This document shows positions 24,673 to 36,711 of a stretch of 64,000 nucleotides of DNA, one piece after another (position 1 is the first letter of the stretch; every line of letters begins with the position of its first letter). The stretch comes from Ornithodoros turicata. Lineage: Eukaryota; Arthropoda; Arachnida; Ixodida; Argasidae. Below the pieces are notes generated by a model. It did not search any database. It saw only the letters and a list, made by a program, of their open reading frames with translations, and was not told the DNA's origin. The stretch spans positions 198,222,403 through 198,286,402 of the forward strand of contig NC_088201.1 in the NCBI RefSeq assembly GCF_037126465.1, given 5' to 3'. The position numbers and the translations under genes were made by a program.

Positions 24673-27470
24673 ATAGCGGGTGTTGTGTTTTAATTATGAA
24701 ACATGACAGCAATCATGAACGGGAAATGATGTGCATACGGATAAAATTCTGCCATGCCATACAAGCTTTTAGGCATACGCAGGGTTATTCGTCATATTTG
24801 CTACCGATTTTTGTCTATACTAGGCCTTACAGAACACAGTTTTTTCACGTAAACGTCGATGGTGGAGCGTAGTTTGAAGACAAATTACAAGATAACTACA
24901 AGATCATATGAACTTACAGATAAAAATATATGTGATTTATGAAACAATGTTGTCACAAAATTCTCACTTCGCCGTTCGAAGCTACGGCGACATTTTTGGG
25001 AAAATTCTGGAGTCATGGTGGTCTCCATGAAAAGAAGCAGTGGAGAAAAAACGCTAAAGTTTGATTGACAGGTCGAGACACTTTTTTAGGCTTCCCTTAA
25101 TGGGAAAGTTCCCTTTAATATACGACAATGCCCCATTTAACGGCGCTTTCAGACATCCCCTGGGAACTGCACCAGCACGCACTCAATTCCGTCAATATGG
25201 CAAAGGGTAGTCAAGTTGGAACTGGGAGTTCACTTGCAATTGACAATGATGAGTTTCACGATTATTTCAGGCATCGGAGCAGGAGGTATGTGTCCTTCCA
25301 TGACAGAGCACGAATAAGACGTCTTTACCAAAAATGAGTTAGTAAAGCACAGTAAACCATGCGTGTTATACCTTGATGGATGTGGGACCGTAATCCGTCA
25401 TATTGTTCGCTAAACGCATTCGGGAGGCACCGGCACAACTTATGAGGACACATCACCGAACGCCGTAGGAATGTTCGTGTTAGTAGCTGTGCCACGCTTC
25501 ACCCCTGACATCTGACGATTACTAACCGGCGACGTCTGATGCTCGGGGAAATACATATATGAGAGTTGCTGCGGCATTTGGAAATTCGAAGCGACCATGT
25601 CGATACCGCCACAAAGAACTGTTCATGTAGCATACTCTTGTCCAGGCATTGGCATGTAAGCCGTAACATGCGTCATTTGCCGGAATTGCAACCGTCTTCC
25701 GCTGTTTGGGAAGGCGCGCAGGGATTGCAACCTGGAACGCGTTGCCGAAGTTAAGGCGCATTCCGAAACGCAACATTGAAGACGACAGAAGTCCGTGCCC
25801 AGGCGCCGTCCATGCGGTTGCCCCTTGAACGACTGACGATGGCGGAAGGTATCGACCAACCAACCAAAGCGAAGAGCAAGTGGCGGGTCCGTGGCGTATG
25901 AGAACAAATGAATGGCCTGTAGCGCGCGTGTCTCGCTTCCATCGCCCACGTCGGGTTATCTCAGTGCTTACATTGTTTACACTATTGGCGTTCTCCGTTC
26001 GCCTCTTCCCCATCCGAAGGCTCACGTCATTGAGAGCGACGCGGTGTCGGAATCGAATGGCGCATACGATTTTCTCAAACTCCCAGTTTACAGACACAAC
26101 CTGCACTGTTAAAATTGAACTTCACCGCATAGCAACGGCCATAGCCGGAAGTGGGAACCGGGAATTAGATCATGTTGTATCCTGATTTCTTGGAAATGAG
26201 AGGAGCCGCCTATCTGAGACACATTATGTATGGCCCAGGTAGGCACCTCCTCCTGCTTTGAACAAATAGGACACAGAATGATATCATACGCCATGAGACT
26301 TGACTAGAAACGTGCTATGTGGTGAAGTTATGTGTTAACAGTGTGTACTAAAACCCTGACCGGAATATTAACTTTTCAGAGTTTTAGCTCATCGGAAGGA
26401 GCTCACAGTAACAATTTCGAAAACATGATAAGGCAATCATATTGTTTCGTTGAAGCCAGCAACATCACGTTGCTAAGATTGGATTTAAATCATCATTTTC
26501 GTTGATTCCCTCCCATGTTATAAAACTCAATAATACTTCTGTCGTATGCCTTTCACCTATTGCGTATACGTGCTACAGTGTTTGAGCTCGTAGATGAAGA
26601 TTGCGTGACGAATTTTGAAGCCTATGTATTTTGTTCCGACCTGTATAGGGGTGCTAGGCTTTGCTCCGCATTGTACGGTAAATTGTTGTTTACACCATGG
26701 CATCAATGGTCAGGGTGGCCACGTCGAAATCCTGAAAAGCCCGCAGCGTGCAATGAGAAAGTAGCTAAAAGTGGCCAATTTCTCGTGCATGTAGACAATT
26801 GCGTAGTCAATAGTGTGTAGGCATCATATCACATAGAGTGACCTGATGTCCTCAAAGGAAATCGGAATACGAATTCGAAGCTGCTGCTGAGTACTCTCGT
26901 ATGATACAGCAACGTTTTGAAACAACATTCCGACGGGATCTCGCATACTCATCGCAAACACCTCGAGGGCCGAGAGCAGTTGACTTTGTGCGCGTCGATT
27001 CCAAAACGGTGGTAGCGAATTAATTCTCATTGATCACTGACCACGGCAAGAGAATTTAATGGGAGTAACTGGAAGTTTCGCTAAATGCTCTGCAAGAGAA
27101 TGCCCGATGTTGAGAGCATGGCGGAATTCAATCTACGCCGGAACAAGGATACGACATACTCTAACGGACCAACGATGCGTGCTCGTGGTAGATGTGAACC
27201 GTCTGAGCGATCACCTGGAAGGCGCGGTGCAGACGATCTCGGATACAATTGTCTGCGAAGCCAGTCCACTGCGCGCTGCGCTTTGATTGGCGTGCAAAAG
27301 TACGTCACCATGATGTTTCTTTGCAACTACCACTTTCCCAGTTGCAGGGGCAGTGCTAACACATAAAACTCGTCTATTTAATATATATCAGGAGTGGGAA
27401 TGTATTATAATGCAAAGTATTATAATAGTGTTACTGTAATTCTTCTTGTATTATTATTACGAGTGTATCC
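24673..27470. other. Host-like non-coding sequence
   Basis: No recognised gene or element. The longest frame, 194 codons on the minus strand at 25,522-26,106, overlaps open frames on both strands and has no recognisable motif, so it is not annotated as a gene. Confidence 0.35.
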
Positions 27471-28040
27471 CGTTTGAAGCCATTAAAAATAATCTTTCAA
27501 AAATAAACGCGTAAGTACCCACTGTTCAAAATATATCTACCAGAATATACGCTTAAAAAAACGCACAAAAATAATCGCCGAAATATCCCCGTTTAAATAT
27601 AAACGCTAAGGAATCCACGGTTAAGAATATATCGTTAAAAATAAATCGTTTCAGGATCCCCTCAAATCCACCCTACGGTTGCTAGAGTCATGTGGGATGG
27701 CCCAAATCAAGGTGAACTGCAAGCAAGGGGCTTAACCTAACCTCACAGGACGAAACTAGCCTAAACTATCCCAAACTAACCGAAACCAAACTAAACTAAC
27801 CTAACATAACATGATCTAACCCGGCGCAAATTGCAATCAGTCCGCCTCCGTGCTAGATGGTGAGGGGATTTTGAAACAGTTTATTTTTAATGGTGGATTA
27901 TTAAACGGTGATTTCCAAGCGGGGGTAGTAAGCGGTTTATTTTAGGAGATTTATTTTAACCGTGTATTTTTTAAGCGGATTATTCTTGAATGATTTATTC
28001 TTAAACGTTTATTCTTGATGGTGGATTTAGGGGACACCCC
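27470..28040. repeat. Hairpin-forming pair of AT-rich minisatellites around a CCTAAC-rich core
   Basis: The left half (about 27,480-27,690) consists of degenerate units such as TTAAAAATAAATCG and ATATAAACGC, ending CCCCTCAAATCCACC. The right half (about 27,855-28,040) has the inverse, with GGTGAGGGGATTTTGAAACA followed by GTTTATTTTTAATGGTGG and similar units, and a closing GGTGGATTTAGGGGACACC. The core of about 170 bases is rich in CCTAAAC, AACTAACC and CTAACATAAC motifs. There is no coding potential. Confidence 0.5.
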
Positions 28041-28331
28041 CCTCCACGCCATCACACATTGTTACAGTTCCATTTCCCCATTGGCTTTACCACTGTTATG
28101 CCTGCTGCCCTGTTCTCATCAAAGTAATCACACTCAATTGCCTTGTGCCTCCCCTGTCATTGGTCTTTAGATGAAGAAGGCTAAAAAACAGAAATAGATG
28201 GCACGTAGGTTAAAAGCGATAAAAACCGGGCTGTTTCGTGGTACATCCTAGAAGCGATAAAACCCCGGTGCAGGTGACGCAGAGAGACAAAACAGACGAA
28301 GCAGTGACTGACAAACAACTTTAATGGCAGA

Positions 28332-28937
28332 GACACAGCCATAGGCGCCGCTAGGATTTGCTCCGGGGGGGGGGGGGGAACCTACCTCGGCCCGTGGGGG
28401 GGGGGGGGATATGGGTGCCGCGAGTGCAGGGCGGGAGTGGAGGTGTTCGGGTATTCTTCTAGCTCTGGATGTCGAATGCGCCCGCAACCATATTGTCTTG
28501 GCTCAGTTTTGGCTCAGTAACCCTATGCTTCGGAATTTTTACGTTTTACCTTTTTTTCGGCAATGTCATCACTTGTCCGTGCCAAGCCAAGGCTAGCTCC
28601 TGATTTTTTTGTTTCATACTACGTTTGCTGTCGCTACTCCTGCTACCCTTTCCGTCAGCGATTATACAATAGGAGATAAATATCCTTAGTCAGCATAATG
28701 TACAGCAGGCCATGCCACTCACCCGTAACTGCTCACATGAAAAGCCAGTCATTTAATTAACGAGGAACAGAAGGTTCGTTACGCACCGCACCAAGCTAAC
28801 CACGTAAAAAAAGAAAAGAAAGAAAAAGTGATTGTGTTCAAATGACCATGTTAGATGGGCCAGGGAGCCTGGGGCCAGGGGGGGGAGCGAAGCGCCCCCC
28901 TTGCCCCCCCCCCCTTGACGGCGCCCCTGGACACAGC
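28332..28937. mobile_element. 590-bp hAT-like element with G/C-run ends inside the Penelope flank
   Basis: GACACAGC at 28,332-28,339 is duplicated at 28,930-28,937. The other Penelope flank, read in inverse, shows the uninterrupted site with one copy, so the insertion boundaries are certain. The element starts CATAGGCGCCGCTAGG and ends GACGGCGCCCCTG. The ends are related as inverted repeats and are followed internally by long G or C runs (28,364-28,408; 28,878-28,912). An 8-base duplication and CA...TG ends favour hAT. A second, inverted relative lies at about 33,430-33,985. No coding capacity. Confidence 0.8.
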
Positions 28938-29079
28938 TTAAATACATCAACTGCACACACCCGACTCCTAGTGGCAGCCAATGCCATCATGCTGTAATCA
29001 CAAAGTTATCACGCAAACAGGAGCACCAACTAAACGCCTCCCAGTAACCTAAATTGCTCCAGCACTTTTGGTTTTGGCT

Positions 29080-30054
29080 AAGGTAGATAGGGCTGCTTCT
29101 GGGAGCTTGGGGGGTGGGAGATTTGGGGTTGAATTTATTACTAGGTATGTTAATGACTTTTTGGTATGTGTGGGTATGTAAGGAAATGAATCGGGTATAC
29201 AGGGTTTGTTTGTTGGAGAGGGTTTAGGTTTAAAGTTTACTGTGGAAAGGGAAGAAAATGGTCAAATTCAGTACTTGGATCTTCGCATTTCTTCTCGTGG
29301 GATTGGAGTATGTTGGGAATATTGCCAGCGATGTAAAAAAAACTTGAACGCCTTTTGAGTCCAATATCTCAAAAACTGTAAAAGCTGGAGTTGCAAAATC
29401 TTTGATAAAAAACGCTTTGGTGAGGTCGTGTGTTCATAAGGTGGGGTCGAGCTGCATGGAGCAGGTCACTAGGCTTGACGACGCTGGATATCCTTGGAAT
29501 ATAATCAATGATGTCGTAAAAAGGTTGGTAAAGGAGCCTTGTGATCCTCACGTGCGATGTGAACAGAGAGATTGGAGGGGGGTTGGAGTGATCCCGTATG
29601 TTCATCAGGCCGCCCATCGCCTAAAAAAGGTAGCCTGTAGGCATGGTGCTGATGTGGTTTTCAAAAGGGGTTATTGGCTCAGGTCTTTGATTGCTAGGGT
29701 TAACCGGACAAAAAGAGGGGGTTGTCATGTAAAACACGTAGATCCTTTTGTGACTTGCACTGTTTGTGTTGTTTATTCAATTCCCTTGTCTTGTGGGTGC
29801 CAGTATATTGGTCAAACTAAACGTTATGTTAATGTATGTCTGATGGAACACAGAGCAAGGGGTATGGTAAGCTGGCGGAACACTTAAGAACCTGTTCCGG
29901 GTGCGAGGCGCTGTTCAAAAAACAAAAGTGTTGTTTAAAAGTAATAAGTTAGGTGTTCTTCTCTATAAGGAAGCTTTTTTGATAAAACAGGCTGGAGATA
30001 GTTGCATTAGCGTGCCTTCCGTGTTGGTAACGGATACAATTTCAGCAGTTCATT
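29080..30054 (+). pseudogene. Penelope-like reverse transcriptase/GIY-YIG endonuclease fragment
   Basis: Near 29,136 a frame reads TRYVNDFLV, equivalent to the RT catalytic YXDD box but with Asn in place of the first Asp. It is followed by GLKFTVEREENGQIQYLDLR, the conserved segment after the box. From 29,402 the long frame contains VHQAAHRLKKVACRHGADVV and ends with IPLSCGCQYIGQTKRYVNV, the GIY-YIG endonuclease signature that is fused to RT in Penelope-like elements. The downstream frame continues after a shift to a TGA near 30,054. The first two-thirds of RT is missing and several frame changes separate the pieces, so the copy is dead. Confidence 0.8.
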
Positions 30055-30737
30055 GATAACTAACTCGAATTCTGGTTCCTGGGAGTCGTTTACTTGATGC
30101 TCCTGTTTGCGTGATAACTTTGTGATAATTTTGTGAATACAGCATGATGGCCTTGGCTGCCACTAGGGGTCGGGTGTGTGCAGTTGGTGTATTTAAGCTG
30201 TGTCTCTGCCATTAAAGTTGTTTGTCAGTCAGTGCTTCGTCTGTTTTGTCTCTCTGTGTCCCCTGCACCGGGGTTTTATCGCTTTTAGGATAGATGGCAC
30301 GAGCACTTTTGGTCTTGCAATGTTTATGCCCCTCAGCGTGCCCACATCACCCATATCACAAGACCGCCCTTGCGCGTTCTTGTTGGAAGCGGAAGGCTGT
30401 ATTGTGAAAGAAAAATTTGTGTGGCGGTGAAGAAAAGGGTCCCTGTGTAATCTATTTGCTCTGCGCAGGACAGTTTAAACTCTGCAGGTGATACGAAAAA
30501 TAAAATACATGTGCGTGAGTGTTGTTCCTTTACGCATTAGCGGATGGAGACAATGGTTGACTTGTGATGTAAAGTAATCGAAGTCGATTACTTTTAATGC
30601 GTTGATATTACAGCCATCACCAACCAACAATCGCGGCATGGTCGGCGGGTCCGCACCGCGCGGCGCGCATGCGCGGTGAGTGTAGAAGGAAGGACAGGCT
30701 GTGTGGAGAATGCAACGCGCGACGCCGCCACGGCGGG

Positions 30738-31010
30738 GGCAAGGGGATAAAACTCGTGAGTTCCTTTGCGGACTAAACTGAGGCGCTGCGAGCTTTTCGC
30801 GTTATCAAACGTCATGAAACGTCAACATTTTTAAGTTGAAGAGGGAGTTCTCTACTCTCACCAGCCCATTGGCCCCTGCAGCCGCTCCCACGGTATGCGT
30901 GCGCACATTGGTCGATTTGAAATTATACACTTTCCGTGGCGCGCGTAAGCGGGTGGCGCCGTGTCGGCGCTGCGGAGTAGCTCGCCGTAAAGTTTCGAAA
31001 TATGGTAGGT
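30738..31010 (+). repeat. Dispersed repeat, copy 1 (second copy at 41.2 kb)
   Basis: The sequence ACTCGTGAGTTCCTTTGCGG continuing through GAGCTTTTCGCG, CAGCCCATTGGC, GCGCACATTGGTCGATTTGA and GGTGGCGCCGTGTCGGC is matched in the same orientation at 41,217-41,455, with moderate divergence over about 240 bases. No coding potential or terminal structure was seen. It may be part of an LTR or another interspersed element. Confidence 0.6.
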
Positions 31011-31019
31011 GCAGCAGGG

Positions 31020-33429
31020 GCGCAAGTAAAGCATCCATGCTTGGTACCGCCTTGGATGGGTTTTACTGTGGTTCCATTAACATGTTGTCGATACCGACCC
31101 TTTCAAACTCGGAGCCTCTTGGATAGTTCTTCAAGTCAATTCAGTGATAGATAAGTGGAAGGCAGCTCCGCTTCTCTCGCTTGGTGCAACAACGATTCAA
31201 GAAGGACCAATACTGTGTTTTTCCGCCACCCACTCGATGACGGGTAATTCAGTTCCTATTCCACTCTACCCCTTTGCATAGCATAGCACTACACCTGTGG
31301 CATTTACACAGGATTTAGGCCGGTAGAATTTTTGGTTTTCACGTTTCTGATCCCTATTCTGGTCTTTCTTGCTCAGGTATAAGCACTCAACTCATATCTG
31401 CTTCAGAAAAGCACCTGCATGGATACAGTAGAATGGATAAGCCACTCTGGGTGGTTGGAACATAATCTTTCAGCATAACAGCTGCACAAGTTCATTTGTG
31501 ACGGGTCAACCAGACGCCTAGGCAAACAGCAAAGGGATATGAACATGTTCTCTGTCATGCTGGATCTGTGAATGTGTGTGCCTGTGCACTCAATATACTG
31601 TTGTTCTACTGTGAACTATTCCACGTCGACGGGTTCAGAAATCCTTGCGTGGGTCCGCCTTGGGTGAATGCTGCGCGAACGAGCGGCGGCGAAAGAAGGC
31701 TGCGAGACGGCGCGCCAAATTCAATCGGAGTGAGCTCGAAAGGCTCGTTCGGCTGCAAATGCTGTCTTGAGTTAGCTTTGTGTAGGGTCGTGTGAAAGGT
31801 TGTGTGCGTTTGTGACTGAGTGTATAGCGTTATGAAGGAGTTCGCAAATAGTTCTCAAGTTTTAATGCTAACGCTTTTGCGTCGGATCCACCGATAGATC
31901 AACCATGATATTTTTTATTTTTTTTTACGAGCGCGGCCATTTTTTACACGGCCATTGGTGACTAATAATTCACAAGGCACAAACTTGAGACAATTTTTAG
32001 GTCTTAAGAATGCTATGGTCTTTGTTAACATATACTGTACATATACATAGACTGTAGGTTGATATCGATTGGTCGGTTGTCGAATATTTGTCGGTTTATC
32101 AATTTTAGATGTGAGTTATGAGACTGCTCATTTTTTGCCGTTTCTCTCCAGTTTGAAGCGCTGGAAAAGGAGTCGGAAAGTCTCATTATTTCCCACAATC
32201 CTAAACACTAACTTTTTTCGTGGTTCGAAGTGGAATCTGAACTTTTAAACGGCGGCTCTAAGGGGGTGTCATAGGCTATTCGAAGCAGGCATATTCTGCA
32301 CTCAATCCTCATTATTTCGAATACACTCGCAATGCAACGCAGGGAGAACAGAACGTTCGCGCTGTTTCGCTATATGCCCTAGTTGTGAGGTGCGTGTAAT
32401 GAGAAGTTTCACGTCAAAATGATGAATGGATAAGCCGTAATGACAAGATATCATCTGCCAATGAATATGACGTATGGAGTTTTTTTAATATGTCTCGCTA
32501 GGAAACGTATTTGTTGCATTAATAGCATTGTGGAGCGTATAATACAAGATATAGAGTTCAAAATCACATAACAGTGCTATTATAACAGTCCCAGCAGTGT
32601 TCTAGCTTCTGTTGCGCACGCATCTGAAATCTGATGTACTCTGCTCCTCTCGCAGCTGCTACAGCTTCTTGCGGTGACTTCGTAGCCGCTTTGTAAAGTT
32701 TCGTTTGCCGAGAGTTGTGTATAATTTGTGCTTTTGGTCACGTTGACTGGCCGATTCTGTTCCTGTTACCATGCATGGCGATATTATCGAAAGCTTCGGC
32801 CGCAGAATAGAGGGCCCTGCATGGGCCGACATTTCCGGGCCCGACCCGAGCGCATCGAAGAATGGCACGGCCCGGGCTGAGACCGTCATATTCTCATTGG
32901 GCCCAGCCCGATGGCCCAGTGAATAAAGTCCTGCCCGGGTCAATTACTCAGCGCGTAGATCCCGGCCTACTATTTCTAACCGTGACGTACGTGTTTCTAT
33001 AGCGCTTATCAAACAAATTTAAACGTAACTATATAACAAGAGAAGACGCAGCCACAAATATACCAGAACTGTCAGTTTAACATCAGAACAGTACGAGACC
33101 AAATCAAATTCTGCTTACTCGCGCTATGCACGGACGTCGCTTTCTATCGCTCAAGCTGTAAACTAGGCTTAGTTCTGAAATAATCCTACTGCACCGTTAA
33201 CGCGCTCCTTCGGTCCACCCTTGGGCCTGCGGGTTCTCCAGCCTGCCTATGAAGGGCAGGCGAGACACCCCGCGAGCTACAGCAAGGCAGGTAAGAGACT
33301 TATGAAGATCCAGAAGTCGATCGCCTGTTGGGCATCATCCCCCTGTAAGCCCAACTTTTGCAAATATACGTGCTGCAAGTTCGCTCGGCGCAACTTGTGC
33401 TGATTGTCAGATGGCAGAGGCAAGTGGCC
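31020..33429. other. Host-like non-coding sequence with a GGCCCGG-rich repeat
   Basis: No gene recognised. At about 32,815-32,945 the sequence is rich in GGCCCGACCCG, CGGCCCGGGC and GGGCCCAGCCC, again resembling hAT subterminal repeats. Confidence 0.3.
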
Positions 33430-33985
33430 CTGCCCTAACATGGTCCTTTGAACACAGTCACATTTTCTTTCTTTTCTTTTTTTACGTGGTTAGCTTGGTG
33501 CGGTGGGTAAACGAACTTTCTCTTCCTCGTTAATATGACTGCCTTTTCATGTGAGCAGTTACAGGTGAGTGGCATGGCGTACTGTGCATCTGTACTGCAT
33601 CTGTACAGTATGCTGACTGAGGATATTTATCTTCCTGAGTACGCAATATCCAGTATTAGTACAATTAGTACCAGATTACCAATTAGTAGTAATTAGTCCA
33701 GAATTAGTACAATAGCCTTGGCACGGACAAGGGATTGCGTTGCCCAGAAACGGCAAACATAACAATTCCGAAGCATAGGGTTGCTAAGCCAAAACAATAT
33801 GCTTGCGGGCGCATTCGACACCCAGAACTAGAGGAATATCCCCTTCCTTGAGCACCAGCCCGAACACCTCTGCTCCCGCCCTGCACTCGTGGCACCCGTA
33901 CCCCCCCCCCCCCCCGTCACCTCGGCCGTCATCGGTTTGCCCCCTCCCCCCCCCTGGAGAAAATCCCAGCGGCGCCCATGCGTCA
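33430..33985 (-). mobile_element. Second, inverted copy of the 590-bp hAT-like element
   Basis: Blocks match 28,340-28,929 in inverse order: ACATGGTCCTTTGAACACAG (33,438), ACGTGGTTAGCTTGGTGCGG (33,484), TCATGTGAGCAGTTACAGGT (33,548), a TATGCTGACTGAGGATATTT stretch (about 33,610), GGGCGCATTCGACA (33,808), poly(C) at 33,901-33,915 and 33,948-33,954, and TCCCAGCGGCGCCCATG at the end. About 60-80 bases around 33,650-33,720 (ATTAGTA iterations) are extra or diverged. The far end is less clear because the terminal C-run half is not obvious. Confidence 0.6.
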
Positions 33986-35942
33986 GAGGAAAGAGACACG
34001 AAGAACACCCACAAAGCAGTGTAAGAGTACACACAAGCATCAAGCGAGACACCGAAGCAAGAAGCAGATACGTCGTACTTATACTGACTGTCTCTTCGTG
34101 TTCCCTAGTCTCGGGCTTTTTACATTATGCATCATCTTCACCAGTTCGCTTGCTTCCTAGCCATTTTTTCATTGTCACATCCATATGTTAATAAGTAGTC
34201 CCCCAATGGACCGTCTATTAGAGGTATTAGTTTAAACGAGTGTTCATGCACCTTTCAATTAAAAACAATTGAAAAAACCCCAGTGCTTTATCAACCAGCC
34301 AAAACACTCGCTCTGTTTATGCAGCTTGATGATTCCTCGATATATACGTTATCACACATTCGTGATATAGAGTAGTGAATATATATATTATATATATATA
34401 TAAGTATATCAATACGGCATTCTGCAACTTCCTTCCCGTGGTCACCAACCAGGCCAAGTTTTAACCGTTTTTCATGTTATATCTAGTCAATCAGGCTTTC
34501 TGTTAATTCATGTGAATCACCAACCAATCATTTTTCATGTTACGTCAATATGCTTGCATATGTTGAGAACTGAAAGGTATATGCTACGTCTGAATATGAA
34601 TGTCATCAGACTGGACGGTGGGAAAGGTCTTTTACGATACAGCTAAACACACACAGTTCTTAAGCCCCTTTCTTTGAGTGTGGAAGGGGATGACGTGAAC
34701 GATACGGTAGCAAAAAGAGGTGCATGAAAGCGGTTCCATTTCCAAACCCGACTTTTAAGAAAAAAGTTACGTGGTTGTTGAAATTGATTCATGGAGTACT
34801 TGCGAGCGATTCGAAGTGGTTATGGAACTTGCCTTATCAAATATAACCGATTACCAAATATATATTTGCGAATACATCCAGTCTACCATTATCATACACT
34901 GTGTGTTATTATTCCACAACTCAGTCGCAAAAATATTTGTAGTTACGAATAGAGTTTGAAACAATTTGTATTGACAAACCTTCGCAACATAGCTTTCGGG
35001 GTCGTTGCAGAAGAACATTGTTTCACAGAGCACTTGTGACAGAAAACATTCTTCACTTGCGAAAGCGAAAACGAAGCTGCCTACTTCATGTACTGCCGTT
35101 CATTTGCAATCACAAAACCTAATCTGCGCACTAACGAAGAAGTGTTTTAGCAAACATACGCAGGACAACTGGCATGGATGTACAAATGTAGTCACTTCTT
35201 CGCACAATGTCGTCGTAGAGAGATGCGTCGTAGAGTTACGCTGGACACCTTCTTCTACATCACTCAAAGCAGCCTCAGCTGGCTGGTGAGCATCACAATA
35301 TTTAACGAACATCACAGTCCACAGACGCAACTGATCGTACGCACAGGATCGTACGTCCGCAGTGATTGGAAATACCGTAAACGCATTCACACGCCCATTG
35401 AGGAGCGACGGCAGCCATAACTCCCGCTGGATTGGATACGGATTGAAGTGGCTATTTTCAGAAATAGCATGCTCGGTGCACATCGTTTGCAGATAATTTC
35501 TACTTCAGTACAAATCTAGGTGGCAGATTTTGCGATGTTGGCAACAACTGTCCCACAAGATGGCGATCCCCGTTGTTTTACGCGGGGAATGGGCTGAAAT
35601 ACATGACAAGATGGCGACTTTGACCCATCTGACAAGCTATGTACGCAAAGAAGCTGTGCCTGTACAGCTTCTTGCAGTCGCCCCGCACATTGGTGAGATT
35701 GCTTCGTTGGATTGGGGATATACAAAGAAGGAACACAAGGATGTCTTCTGCTTTGATTTTAAGTGATGTGCAACACTCACCACTTTGCTTGTCCTCCATG
35801 TCGATCGTTCCACAACTGATCAGACTGTATCCCCTTGTACCTGGCAGAAAGAAGAAATCACACAAGGCATGCTCATCCCTCACGAGCATATGCTAGTTCG
35901 ATCTAAAATCGAACAATCCGGTACGCTTGATGTATCGAATGT
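33986..35942. other. Host-like non-coding sequence
   Basis: No gene recognised. There is a TA microsatellite at about 34,380-34,402. Open frames of 100-127 codons at 35,100-35,890 occur on both strands and carry no motif. Confidence 0.35.
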
Positions 35943-36495
35943 ACGGGAAAAAAAAATACGTTGAAGCCATCGGTGAGTTAGGAGAAATAAACGCTTTCGG
36001 AATTATCTACGCTGCGCTCTTCGGTGGATGGTGGTGGTGGTGATGGCGAAAGGGCTCACCGTTGCCGGCTTCACTGAGGTGGACAACGCACGGCTGACGC
36101 CGTAGGGGGGCTGCGCGGTTCGAGAAATAGGAAAGGGGCAAAAACGTCGCGCGCTTGTTTCAGCGCTCCCTACAAGGCTAACTATTGTCGCATTGTAGTA
36201 ATATTTTGATCTGGCTTTAGACCACCTAGGGCACAATGGGCTCCTGAATTGGCAGTGCTGTGTCGACAGAGCCTATTGTGCCCTATGTGGTCTAAAGCCA
36301 GATCAATAAATTACCACAATTCCACGAGAAATAGCCTTGTAGGAAGGCTCAAACCTGCGCGCAACGACATCGTCCTCTAAGAAGCAGTTCTTTTTTCTCC
36401 TCTCCTATTTCCCGAACCGCACAGTGCAGATAATTCGAAAGCGGTTATTTCTCCTAACCCACCGATGGCTTCAACACATATATTTTTCCCCCTTC
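35943..36495. mobile_element. Fold-back element, near-perfect stem, with an internal extra segment
   Basis: The left arm starts GGGAAAAAAAAATACGTTGAAG and continues CCATCGGTGAGTTAGGAGAA; the right arm ends TTCTCCTAACCCACCGATGG then CTTCAACACATATATTTTTC. Near the centre, GATCTGGCTTTAGACCACCT (36,210) pairs with GTGGTCTAAAGCCAGATC (36,287). The left arm carries about 80 additional bases (about 36,012-36,105, including GGTGGATGGTGGTGG) with no counterpart on the right. No coding capacity; a MITE-type fold-back. Confidence 0.75.
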
Positions 36496-36578
36496 ATTCA
36501 AGACATCAAGTGTACTGGATTTTTCGATTTGAGATGGAACTACTGGTACACACACACACACACACCGTCCCAAAATCG

Positions 36579-36711
36579 TGGCCCGACCCCCACAGACTTT
36601 GACTTTTTTTTCACTACTTTGTATCAGTGAATTATGCATGTCAGAAAAATATTTCATCCGAATTCCACGCGGCTTTCACGCGAGGCGGCGTCAAAGTCTG
36701 CGGGAGGGCCA
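36579..36711. repeat. Small inverted-repeat element
   Basis: TGGCCCGACCCCCACAGACT and TTGAC at 36,579-36,603 are mirrored by GTCAAAGTCTGCGGGAGGGC and CA at 36,690-36,711. The spacer of about 85 bases is AT-rich. A CA microsatellite lies just upstream (36,548-36,566). Confidence 0.5.

Larger units (their letters stand above)
28240..30300 (+). mobile_element. Penelope-like retroelement with inverted flanking repeats
   Basis: The right flank (about 30,060-30,295) contains GCTGTGTCTCTGCCATTAAA, then GTTGTTTGTCAGTCAGTGC and CCGGGGTTTTATCGCTT. The left flank holds the reverse complement, AAGCGATAAAACCCCGG to GGCAGAGACACAGC (28,252-28,339). It is interrupted by a 590-base insertion and resumes ACACAGCTTAAATACATC to about 29,065. 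Inverted terminal repeats around a single RT/GIY-YIG gene match the known, sometimes inverted, pseudo-LTR arrangement of Penelope-like elements. The enclosed coding region is described separately. Confidence 0.75.

Noticed and set aside
25522..26106. 194-codon minus-strand open frame
   Set aside because: Overlaps comparable open frames on both strands, has no motif, signal or plausible splice context, and lies in GC-balanced non-coding sequence where chance frames of this size occur.
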